This document shows, piece by piece, positions 1 through 5,860 of a DNA stretch of 7,784 bases. The position numbers were made by a program, and so were the translations under genes. A model generated the notes under the pieces. It did not search any database. It was not told where the DNA came from and was given only the letters and a program-made list of their open reading frames with translations. The stretch lies in assembly GCA_019750655.1 (NCBI GenBank), contig JAIEOG010000266.1, positions 1 to 7,784 on the forward strand, written 5' to 3'. The DNA is from a bacterium. GTDB lineage: Bacteria; Bdellovibrionota; FAC87; UBA2466. How positions within the stretch are numbered: position 1 is the stretch's first letter; each line of letters starts with the position of its first letter.

Positions 1-248
1 GAGAAGAACTGCTTTCTGGATTGAAACTCCCCGACCCATCTAGCGAGGGAAAATTGCAACCCGGGTGCCAGGAAGCCGATACAAACGGCTGTGATTTCAA
101 ATACTTAAATGTGAGAAAACCCACAAACTCGCCTAAGGATTACACAAATCGGCGCCCACCCTCGGAAGGCGCTGCGATTGCCCCGCGAAATCGAGCGGTT
201 GCACAACCCACCAATTTCTAGTCGAAAGTGTCGGAGAACTATTCGAAG
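1..248. other. Non-coding stretch, no supportable gene
   Basis: This stretch lies beyond the stop of the small membrane gene and runs to the window edge. Short open frames cross it on both strands, but none has a ribosome-binding site or a recognisable protein. I see no tRNA shape. It holds a weak GC-rich hairpin (arms 152-156 and 168-172, with a two-pair inner stem) and an AT-rich element at 94-110 described separately. It may carry the 3' untranslated end of the minus-strand transcript and a control region for a gene to the left, but that is inference. Confidence 0.5.
94..110. repeat. 17-base AT-rich element, copy 1
   Basis: The sequence ATTTCAAATACTTAAAT matches the element at 5141-5157 in 16 of 17 positions. 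It is roughly palindromic, with ATTT at one end and AAAT at the other. Both copies lie in non-coding DNA. Copy 2 lies upstream of carD, so this copy may belong to the control region of a minus-strand gene starting left of the window. A protein-binding site is possible, but no regulator can be named from the sequence. Confidence 0.35.
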
Positions 249-680
249 TTAGAGCGGTTTCGCAAAATATTTGTGCAGTCCGAAAGCCACCAAATTGATC
301 ACGAGCAAAAGCGCGCTCGAGACGATCAGCAGCGAGTGAACCCAAGAGAAAAAGATCAATGCGCGGCTCACACCTGTCCGAAAATCCACCGCCTGCATTT
401 CCGGACGATTCATCGCAAAAAACCTCTTATTCGCAACTCCACCTGCATAAGCCATCGTGCGCAAAAAACGATCGGTCAATACCGGCATCATGTCGAAATA
501 GCTCGATAGGTATTTTTTCAAATACGGATCGAATCGGGGGTTTAAGTAGAACGATAAAGGCACAGCGATGCAAAGAGCCACGAGACCCAGGAACAACTGC
601 AGCAGGAATGAAAATCCCAACGGGTGGTGTTGCCATAGGTCCAACACGAAGAGATAAGAGAAGTTCACTACGAATTTCAA
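249..680 (-). CDS. Small membrane protein, candidate immunity protein for the upstream LysM protein
   Basis: I do not recognise this 143-residue protein by family. It has two clear hydrophobic segments, about residues 23-46 and 107-134, separated by a polar, basic loop of about 60 residues. A third, N-terminal hydrophobic patch (residues 4-16) is too short to be sure of. This two-helix topology with a cytoplasmic-looking middle fits an inner-membrane protein. The start is probably TTG at 680, which overlaps the TGA stop of the LysM gene in the four bases TTGA, so translation is probably coupled. There is no good Shine-Dalgarno sequence, and GTG at 668 (residue 5) is an alternative start. The tight link to a LysM protein with a membrane-active-looking tail suggests, by inference only, that it protects the producer from that protein. 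It could instead anchor or help export its partner. Confidence 0.75.
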   Translation of the reverse strand: MKFVVNFSYLFVLDLWQHHPLGFSFLLQLFLGLVALCIAVPLSFYLNPRFDPYLKKYLSSYFDMMPVLTDRFLRTMAYAGGVANKRFFAMNRPEMQAVDFRTGVSRALIFFSWVHSLLIVSSALLLVINLVAFGLHKYFAKPL

Positions 681-1690
681 TTGATCAGTAATGGAGCATC
701 CCCCTCGTAAAACTTATAATACAGCTTATTGCCGCCTTCGTAAAAAAGGTCTCCCATCTCATCGACAAGATAAGATTCGCCGACAGAAACTGCGATGAAG
801 AGCGTTGCATAACAAGCCACGCCTCCAACACCTGTGGTCAGGGTCAGGAATCCGCAAACACCCGTAGCAGCGGCTCCGGCGCCTGTAAGTCCAATAATCG
901 AAACTGCCGACTTAGTTACTTCTTTCGTGAGAGTGCGGTTCTGCTCCACTGTCCCCCAATCGGAGTAGACACTATAAGCAGAGCTTCCGAGCGAAATCAC
1001 TTTCACCGCGCGGGATGCCGGTTTTAGGAATTTCTTGGAGAAGTCTTTGCCTGCTCTCACCTGCGAGGCAAAAGCCCGAAATCCGCCTCCCGGAGCTGGA
1101 TCCACGAGAATAACTTTGCCCGCGCGGCTGAAAGCTCGCGCATTGTCCGGAATGAGCCCTAACGTACCATCTGCATTTTTCAAGTAGCGCACACGGTTGC
1201 GCAACCCATCCACGAGTTCGGCCTCTACCTTGCGCCAGGTGTAAGGCGACACTTTCAGGAGGTTTGCGAAATCCCCCTTTGCTGCTTTCTCACCTGTCTT
1301 GAGGGCCGATTTAACCGTGGCTTTGCCGACCTTTTTCCAAAGACCCGAATCCGGCACATCGGCGCCGACAGGCGCCGCTGCCATTATCGGATTCCAATGA
1401 TCCAACATGGCTGGAACTTCGAAACGGTCTTCGTTGAGAATGCGTTCAATCTCCTGCATCTCAGTCGCAGTAATGCGCTCGGCAGTAAAACCAGTGGCGT
1501 TGCCCAAGTTCAAAACCTGTCCGGGGTGGATCTTGTCTGGATTGCGGATATGGGGGTTGAGATGGATCAACCCCTGCACCTTGCGCGCGATCGAACCGTT
1601 ATCGGAAACCCCATAAACATGCTTGGCGATCTTCCAAAGAGAATCGCCCCGCTCTACAAAATAAAACTGGTTGGGACTGCGTTGGCTCAC
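677..1690 (-). CDS. LysM-domain protein with glycine-rich hydrophobic C-terminal hairpin, possible effector
   Basis: This 337-residue protein starts with one LysM domain (about residues 8-63; ERGDSLWKIAKHVYG near its start and HPGQVLNLG at its end). LysM is a peptidoglycan-binding fold also found in phage-tail and secretion-apparatus proteins. No Sec signal peptide, lipobox or N-terminal membrane segment precedes it. Residues 64-160 are a helical linker, and 163-210 look mixed with several glycines. After SLGSSAYSVYSDWG (233-246) come two hydrophobic, Gly/Ala-rich segments (about 256-281 and 284-305) and then an acidic stretch, SYLVDEMGDLFYEGG (306-320). This tail resembles the glycine-zipper hairpins seen near the C-terminus of polymorphic pore-forming toxins; the resemblance is by eye. 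The start is GTG, chosen for the AGGAGG four bases upstream. The last four bases overlap the small membrane gene. An apparatus or tail-tip protein is the main alternative to an effector. Confidence 0.85.
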   Translation of the reverse strand: MSQRSPNQFYFVERGDSLWKIAKHVYGVSDNGSIARKVQGLIHLNPHIRNPDKIHPGQVLNLGNATGFTAERITATEMQEIERILNEDRFEVPAMLDHWNPIMAAAPVGADVPDSGLWKKVGKATVKSALKTGEKAAKGDFANLLKVSPYTWRKVEAELVDGLRNRVRYLKNADGTLGLIPDNARAFSRAGKVILVDPAPGGGFRAFASQVRAGKDFSKKFLKPASRAVKVISLGSSAYSVYSDWGTVEQNRTLTKEVTKSAVSIIGLTGAGAAATGVCGFLTLTTGVGGVACYATLFIAVSVGESYLVDEMGDLFYEGGNKLYYKFYEGDAPLLIN

Positions 1691-1729
1691 TGGCCCTCCT
1701 CAGCCCGTAAAAAAGCAAGTCTGAGGCCA
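1691..1729 (-). promoter_or_regulatory. Possible hairpin covering the LysM-gene ribosome-binding site
   Basis: On the minus strand TGG-CCTCAG (1729-1721) can pair with CTGAGG (1703-1698) and, after a four-base bulge, with CCA (1693-1691). This gives nine pairs around a 17-base loop that contains a run of six T. The right-hand arm includes part of the AGGAGG ribosome-binding site, so folding would partly hide it. The pairing is read by eye and no energy was computed. Confidence 0.3.
1695..1700 (-). promoter_or_regulatory. Ribosome-binding site of the LysM gene
   Basis: On the minus strand AGGAGG, a full match to the anti-Shine-Dalgarno core, ends four bases before the GTG at 1690. It decides that start over later in-frame codons, which would cut into the LysM domain. 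The spacing is a little short. Confidence 0.65.
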
Positions 1730-1791
1730 GCCTATCTGTGCCTAGAGCACCTGGAGAGAGGTTTCAAAACTGAGACTTTGGGGAGTTTCTG

Positions 1792-3285
1792 TTACGGATT
1801 TGAGACGGTGAAAGCGACATCCCACTCGGTACCACGGGGGGTGTCTTTGATCTCAATGCCCTGCTGAGAAAGCTTCAAGCGGAGAGCATCGGCTTCGGCG
1901 AAGTTCTTTTCCGCGCGCGCTTTTTGGCGCGCGGCCAAAGCCGCATCAATAGTAGCGGGATCAATGCCGCGATCTTGCAGGACGGTTAGGCGGAGCTGGC
2001 CCAAGTAGGCTTGGGCATCCGAACCAAAAAGATTCAGTGTCTGAGAAAAGCCATCGATCTTTGCTAGAAACTCTTGGGCGAGTTGCACCGTGCGAACGGA
2101 TGGCTTGAGGCCCTTCTTGTCGAAGTAGGCATTCGCAGCACGGACGTAATCAAAAACAAAAGCCAGCGCTTTAGGCGTATTGAAGTCGTCGCTCATGGCT
2201 TCAAACCAGCCTTTTTCAAAACCCGCACCGAGTTCGGCCAAGGTTTTCTCTTCTGGAATCTCAGGAAGCGAAGCCGTTTGAGTGGTTTCTGCCCAAGCCT
2301 GCGCACGCGCTTTGGCAGAGTACACGCGGTGCAACGCCGCTTGCACTTCCCGCACATGTGTTTTGGAATATTCCGCAGGCGAACGGTAGTGCACTGAGAG
2401 CAATAAGTAGCGCAGGGCTTCGGCGGTGTACTTAGCGATAAAATCGCGCGTGAGAAAAATATTCCCCAACGACTTAGACATCTTTTCCCGATCCATCGAG
2501 ATCAGGTTGTTGTGCATCCAGTAGCGCGCAAAGATTTTGCCCGTCGCGGCTTCCGATTGAGCAATTTCGTTTTCGTGGTGCGGGTGCACGAGATCCAAAC
2601 CGCCGCCATGGATATCGAATGTCTCGCCTAGGATCGACACCGCCATCGCAGAGCATTCGATATGCCACCCTGGCCGGCCCTTGCCCCAGGGGCTATCCCA
2701 GGAAGGTTCGTCCTCTGTCTTGCGTGGCTTCCAGAGACTGAAATCGAGCGGATCGCGTTTCTTTTCATCGGCCGCAATGCGCACACCGGCCAGAAGGTCG
2801 TCGATTTTCTTGTTCGAGAGCTGGCCGTACTTCGCAAAGCCGCGGACTGAGAAAAAGACTTCGCCATTCTCCGCAACATAGGCTGCGTTGTTCGCAACGA
2901 GCCGTTCAACGAGCTGGATAATCTGCGGGATGTATTGCGTGACCTTAGGCTGCTTGTCGGGAAGCTGTACTCCCAATGAGGCCAGGTCTTCGAGATAGGC
3001 TTGCGTAAACTTTTGCGCAATCGCGTCGCTAGTTGTTTTTTCTTCCCGCGCACGGTTGATGATCTTGTCATCAACGTCCGTGAAGTTCATCACCCAGGTA
3101 GTCTTAAACCCCGAAACCTTGAGAAACCGCCGAACGACATCGAAGAAGACGGGCGGCCGCGCATTTCCAATATGCGTGAGCCCATACACGGTGGGTCCGC
3201 ACGTATAAAGAGAGGCTTCTCCCGCACGCAGCGGAACGAAGTCTTCCTTTTTCCCAGAAAGCGTATTGGTAATTCGCAGAGGCAT
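1792..3285 (-). CDS. cysS: Cysteinyl-tRNA synthetase
   Basis: This cytoplasmic class I aminoacyl-tRNA synthetase of 497 residues charges tRNA-Cys with cysteine using ATP. The family signatures are all present: YTCGPTVYGLTHIGNARP at about 27-44 contains the HIGN ATP-binding motif (38-41), and KMSKS lies at 268-272. The zinc ligands that select cysteine can be placed at C29, C211 (in WHIECSAMA), H236 and E240 (in HPHHENEIAQS). The C-terminal anticodon-binding part ends with the typical GIEIKDTPRGTEW, so the gene is full length (E. coli CysRS is 461 residues). The ATG start overlaps the ispF stop by one base (TAATG), and no strong ribosome-binding site precedes it, so it probably depends on translational coupling. 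It is the last gene of the carD-ispD-ispF-cysS cluster. Position and motifs make the call secure. Confidence 0.98.
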   Translation of the reverse strand: MPLRITNTLSGKKEDFVPLRAGEASLYTCGPTVYGLTHIGNARPPVFFDVVRRFLKVSGFKTTWVMNFTDVDDKIINRAREEKTTSDAIAQKFTQAYLEDLASLGVQLPDKQPKVTQYIPQIIQLVERLVANNAAYVAENGEVFFSVRGFAKYGQLSNKKIDDLLAGVRIAADEKKRDPLDFSLWKPRKTEDEPSWDSPWGKGRPGWHIECSAMAVSILGETFDIHGGGLDLVHPHHENEIAQSEAATGKIFARYWMHNNLISMDREKMSKSLGNIFLTRDFIAKYTAEALRYLLLSVHYRSPAEYSKTHVREVQAALHRVYSAKARAQAWAETTQTASLPEIPEEKTLAELGAGFEKGWFEAMSDDFNTPKALAFVFDYVRAANAYFDKKGLKPSVRTVQLAQEFLAKIDGFSQTLNLFGSDAQAYLGQLRLTVLQDRGIDPATIDAALAARQKARAEKNFAEADALRLKLSQQGIEIKDTPRGTEWDVAFTVSNP

Positions 3286-3773
3286 TAGCGAGGCAAAGGT
3301 TCCAAGTTCACAACAGCGTGGGCCGCGATGGCCTTGTTTTCGCCGACTAGCCCCAAACCTTCCATGGTTTTTGCTTTCACACTGACGCAGGCGAGTTCGA
3401 TTTCCAACAGCGTGGCAATCGAACGGCGAATAGCGTCTGAGTGTCCCGAAAGTTTGGGCTCTTCCAAAATCACGATCGAATCAAAACTCGCAACACGGTA
3501 ACCGAGGCTGCGAATTTTCTTATTCACATCCAAGATAAACTCACGGCTGGGGCGGTTTTTGTTCTCTGGCGCCTTGTCCGAAAAGTGCTGGCCAATATCT
3601 CCCAGAGCCAATGCGCCTAAGCAAGCATCCACCAAAGCGTGGAGCAACACATCGCCATCGCTATGCGCTTGGATCTTAAAACGGCAAGGAATGGGAACGC
3701 CGCCAATGGGAATCTGGCTGGCTTCCATAGTGGGGATTAAACGATGGATGTCGTAACCGATACCGGTCCGCAA
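3285..3773 (-). CDS. ispF: 2-C-methyl-D-erythritol 2,4-cyclodiphosphate synthase
   Basis: IspF cyclises CDP-methylerythritol 2-phosphate to MEcPP with release of CMP, the fifth step of the MEP isoprenoid pathway. The protein has 162 residues, the normal size. The metal ligands are visible as D8 and H10 in GIGYDIHR and H37 in AHSDGDVLLHAL. DACLGALALGDIG (49-61) and VKAKTMEGLGLVG (132-144, the substrate-binding loop) follow. The start is TTG at 3773: the later ATG (residue 16) would remove the metal ligands, and an AAGGAG sits five bases upstream of the TTG. The gene therefore overlaps the end of ispD by 37 bases in another frame. Its TAA shares a base with the cysS start. IspF proteins form trimers with active sites between subunits. 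Confidence 0.98.
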   Translation of the reverse strand: MRTGIGYDIHRLIPTMEASQIPIGGVPIPCRFKIQAHSDGDVLLHALVDACLGALALGDIGQHFSDKAPENKNRPSREFILDVNKKIRSLGYRVASFDSIVILEEPKLSGHSDAIRRSIATLLEIELACVSVKAKTMEGLGLVGENKAIAAHAVVNLEPLPR

Positions 3774-4510
3774 GGGAGCTCCTTCTTCGCTTCAGTCAGC
3801 ATCGTGCGCAGCGTATCCAATTCGAAGCCATACGTCAGCTTGATGTTGCGGACGTCCCCTTCAAAGGCGCCCACAGGGATACCGTAGTACTCGCAAAGCG
3901 AAGCATCGTCTGTGAAGTTTAGTTCAGGAGATTCTTTGACCTTCTCCACAAGCGATCGAATGACCGTGAACTCGAAAACTTGAGGTGTCTGTACCCGCTG
4001 GACCATGCCTCGGTCGACCGTTTCCACCACGCGCTGCTCTTCCACCCTTTTCAAGGTTTCGACCACGGGCACAACGGGAACCCAAGCCCCATAGGAGCGG
4101 TCGCTCATAGCAGCTTGGATGCGGTCCAAAAAATCACCCGAAAGAAAAGGCCGGCAGGCGTCGTGAATTAGCACGCGCGTGGGCGGCGGGCTTAGCTCTT
4201 CCAAGGCCTCCAACGCTAAGCGCGAGGAATCCTGGCGGCGCGTTCCGCCCGCGACTACGCGGATGAGCGTTTTACTATGCTTACCAATGTGTTCGTCGAG
4301 GTGCTGCTCAGTGAGCGAGACATAGTGCTCCGGCATGGCCAAAACGATCTGGCGGAAGCAGTCGAGCGCTAACAAAGATTTTAGGCAATGAATAAAGACG
4401 GGGGCATCGCCCACCATCTGGAATTGTTTGGGTGGTTCTTCTTTGGTTAACGGCCCCCGGAAACGGCTTCCGGTGCCGCCCCCTAAAAGGACGGCGTCTA
4501 AGATAACCAT
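3737..4510 (-). CDS. ispD: 2-C-methyl-D-erythritol 4-phosphate cytidylyltransferase
   Basis: IspD transfers CMP from CTP to methylerythritol 4-phosphate, the third step of the MEP pathway. The protein is 257 residues from the ATG at 4510, slightly longer than E. coli IspD (236). In order it shows a glycine-rich nucleotide loop LLGGGTGSRF (8-17), PPKQF with its conserved lysine (K28), GGTRRQDSS (88-96), IHDACRPFL (115-123), VETLKRV, RVQTPQVF, FTDDASLCEYYG and the C-terminal NIKLT. The loop reads LLGGGTGSR where many family members have AAGxGxR. A TTG three codons upstream (4519) is open, but it lies one base from the GAGGT that would serve as its ribosome-binding site, whereas the ATG is ten bases away, so I prefer the ATG. 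It starts 13 bases after carD and overlaps ispF by 37 bases. The tail beyond the conserved core (about 240-257) overlaps ispF and is probably not essential. Confidence 0.97.
   Translation of the reverse strand: MVILDAVLLGGGTGSRFRGPLTKEEPPKQFQMVGDAPVFIHCLKSLLALDCFRQIVLAMPEHYVSLTEQHLDEHIGKHSKTLIRVVAGGTRRQDSSRLALEALEELSPPPTRVLIHDACRPFLSGDFLDRIQAAMSDRSYGAWVPVVPVVETLKRVEEQRVVETVDRGMVQRVQTPQVFEFTVIRSLVEKVKESPELNFTDDASLCEYYGIPVGAFEGDVRNIKLTYGFELDTLRTMLTEAKKELPCGPVSVTTSIV
3779..3784 (-). promoter_or_regulatory. Ribosome-binding site of ispF inside ispD
   Basis: On the minus strand AAGGAG ends five bases before the TTG start of ispF and lies within the coding end of ispD. It supports the TTG start and a true 37-base gene overlap. 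Confidence 0.7.
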
Positions 4511-4523
4511 ACAGCCCAAGACC

Positions 4524-5018
4524 TCAGGCGAAAATCGCTTCGAGTTCGCGCTCTACGTCTGCTTCTTCTAGGTTCTGCGCGAGTGATAACTCTTTCACGA
4601 GCAAGGTCTTAGCCTGATCGAGCAGCTTGCGCTCCCCGAACGAGAGATCTTTATCGTGTTTGAGCAAAAACAAAGCGCGAAGCACCACGGCGATTTCCTG
4701 AACCTGACCCGTGTGGATCTTTTCCATGTACTCACGGTACCGGCGGTTCCACGTTTGGTGATCGATAGGCGTCGAATCTTTTTTACGAAGGATTTTGTAG
4801 ACCTCGTCTACTTCCTTCTGCTTGATGATCGGGCGTAAGCGTTGCTGAGAATTATTGATCGGAACGAAAACCTTCTTAGGCGCACCATTGTCCTGGATTT
4901 CGAGGATGTAAAAGGACTGCTTGTTGCCGGGACTGAATTCCCGCTCTTCAATTCCCCGCACGATGCCAACCCCGTGCGAAAGATGAACCGCATTATCCCC
5001 CACTTTGAACTGATACAT
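4524..5018 (-). CDS. carD: CarD/CdnL-family RNA polymerase-binding regulator
   Basis: CarD/CdnL proteins bind the RNA polymerase beta subunit and stabilise open complexes at housekeeping promoters, including rRNA promoters. The protein has 164 residues, the family's usual size. The N-terminal RNA polymerase-interacting domain (about 1-65) shows FKVGDNAVHLSHGVGIV and then FYILEIQ and KVFVPINN. The helical C-terminal domain holds the conserved tryptophan W90 in QTWNRRYREYMEKI, which in characterised members wedges into the upstream edge of the transcription bubble, followed by LSFGERKLLDQAKTLLVKELSLA. The start ATG follows AGGGTAGGA. It has a candidate extended -10 promoter just upstream and is the first gene of an apparent operon with ispD, ispF and cysS. 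TRCF shares only the N-terminal fold, so confusion with it is unlikely. Confidence 0.95.
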   Translation of the reverse strand: MYQFKVGDNAVHLSHGVGIVRGIEEREFSPGNKQSFYILEIQDNGAPKKVFVPINNSQQRLRPIIKQKEVDEVYKILRKKDSTPIDHQTWNRRYREYMEKIHTGQVQEIAVVLRALFLLKHDKDLSFGERKLLDQAKTLLVKELSLAQNLEEADVERELEAIFA

Positions 5019-5053
5019 TCGTCCTACCCTCTGCGCGTTTCGAAGAATGGGTG

Positions 5054-5081
5054 CTTATACCACGAATGAGACCACTTTGCA
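5054..5081 (-). promoter_or_regulatory. Candidate sigma-70-type promoter of carD
   Basis: On the minus strand an extended -10, TGG-TATAAG (5062-5054), lies about 35-40 bases before the carD ATG. A weak -35, TGCAAA (5081-5076), sits 16 bases upstream of the hexamer. Transcription would start near 5047, giving a leader of about 30 bases with a purine-rich ribosome-binding site. Confidence 0.45.
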
Positions 5082-5140
5082 TTAGGATAAGCGGCCTTTT
5101 CCATTCGGGGGATGCCCCAACCACATGGTTTAAATCTAAA

Positions 5141-5157
5141 ATTTCAACTACTTAAAT
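5141..5157. repeat. 17-base AT-rich element, copy 2
   Basis: ATTTCAACTACTTAAAT differs from the element at 94-110 at one position. It sits in an AT-rich island (about 5128-5160) between the divergent carD and maf promoters, some 60 bases upstream of the carD -35 and 30 bases upstream of the maf -35. A shared operator or an UP-like element is possible. Confidence 0.35.
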
Positions 5158-5185
5158 AATGATGCGGATACCCAGAAACCCGGTG

Positions 5186-5215
5186 TTGACCGCGATTTTG
5201 ACTGCCTACTAAGAT
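5186..5215 (+). promoter_or_regulatory. Candidate sigma-70-type promoter of the maf-yggS-divIVA operon
   Basis: TTGACC (5186-5191, five of six consensus bases) is followed after 18 bases by TAAGAT (5210-5215, four of six). Transcription would start near 5222, giving a leader of about 24 bases before the maf ATG. The leader shows no Shine-Dalgarno sequence. Confidence 0.5.
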
Positions 5216-5245
5216 ACGCGTCAGCGGGTCCCTACCCTTATAAAC

Positions 5246-5860
5246 ATGTCCAAACAGAAAAATGTGACACCTTCCTTGTGGTTAGGCTCTCAATCGCCAC
5301 GGCGCCAGATGCTCTTAGAGGCGTTAGGCCTTAAGTTCCGGACCGTGGTTTCGCATGCCGACGAAGCAGACATCTTTGGCGGCTCCGTAGAGGAAACCGT
5401 GAAAGAAAACGCCCGGCGTAAGGCCCAGGCTTTATTGCCTGCCTTGGCCACGGGGGACGTTTTGATTACCGCCGACACCCTCGTCGCACAGGGAGAGAAG
5501 ATCCTCTCGAAACCTGCCGACCGTGAGGAAGCACTCTCGCACCTACGGGCCTTCTCTGGAAAGACGCACCGGGTGTTGACGGGGCTCGGGCTCGTTTCCA
5601 AAGGCAAAGCAGCGAGAATGTCTTGCACCGAAACACTCGTGACTTTCCGCACCCTTTCAGAAAGCGAAATCGCGGCGTACGTGGACACCGGCGAGCCTTA
5701 TGACAAAGCTGGCGGCTACGGCATCCAAGGCGTTGCGTGCCTGTTCGTGCAGTCGGTGCAGGGATCGTTTTCGAATGTCATGGGACTTCCCACCGAAACG
5801 CTCCTGCGGGAGCTGCAAGCCTATACGGGTGTCTCGCCCTTTGCTTGGCTAGCAAAATGA
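5246..5860 (+). CDS. maf: Maf-family nucleoside triphosphate pyrophosphatase
   Basis: Maf proteins hydrolyse nucleoside triphosphates, often modified or non-canonical ones, to the monophosphate and pyrophosphate in the cytoplasm, and have been linked to division arrest. The protein has 204 residues, near the usual size. It shows the substrate loop GSQSPRRQMLL (14-24), ENARRKA with K59, the metal-site motif ITADTLV (74-80), SKP (88-90), the signature GEPYDKAGGYGIQG (149-162) and GSFSNVMGLP (173-182). The ADTLV and DKAGGYGIQG motifs fit the YhdE branch (dTTP/UTP-type substrates) somewhat better than the YceF branch, but I would not fix the substrate. The ATG has no clear ribosome-binding site. 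The stop overlaps the start of yggS (ATGA). It is the first gene of an operon with yggS and divIVA. Confidence 0.96.
   Translation: MSKQKNVTPSLWLGSQSPRRQMLLEALGLKFRTVVSHADEADIFGGSVEETVKENARRKAQALLPALATGDVLITADTLVAQGEKILSKPADREEALSHLRAFSGKTHRVLTGLGLVSKGKAARMSCTETLVTFRTLSESEIAAYVDTGEPYDKAGGYGIQGVACLFVQSVQGSFSNVMGLPTETLLRELQAYTGVSPFAWLAK

Noticed and set aside
152..172. GC-rich hairpin as a terminator of the minus-strand unit
   Set aside because: It has five outer pairs, an internal loop and two inner pairs, and is followed by only a weak T-rich stretch.
133..345. 70-residue open frame on the minus strand at the end of the small membrane gene
   Set aside because: It overlaps the membrane gene in another frame, has no ribosome-binding site and no recognisable protein features.
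677..1690. Calling the LysM protein a type VI secretion effector
   Set aside because: No secretion-system gene is in the window; only the general effector-like architecture is supported.
1738..1750. GTGC/GCAC hairpin after cysS as a terminator
   Set aside because: It has four pairs only and no T-run follows on the minus strand.
1397..1867. 156-residue open frame on the plus strand
   Set aside because: It is antisense to the LysM gene and the end of cysS and shows no domain or start signal.
2628..3074. 148-residue Arg/Ser-rich open frame inside cysS
   Set aside because: It is another frame of a gene with clear family motifs; its low-complexity composition is typical of a shadow frame.
4511..4519. 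TTG start three codons upstream of the chosen ispD ATG
   Set aside because: It is one base from the only ribosome-binding site, which is too close; the ATG at 4510 is better placed.
5290..5688. 132-residue open frame antisense to maf
   Set aside because: It lies wholly within maf, whose motifs are unmistakable.
5737..5856. Upstream ATG that would lengthen YggS by 40 residues
   Set aside because: The extra residues are maf read in another frame and do not resemble YggS; the ATGA overlap start gives a normal N-terminus.
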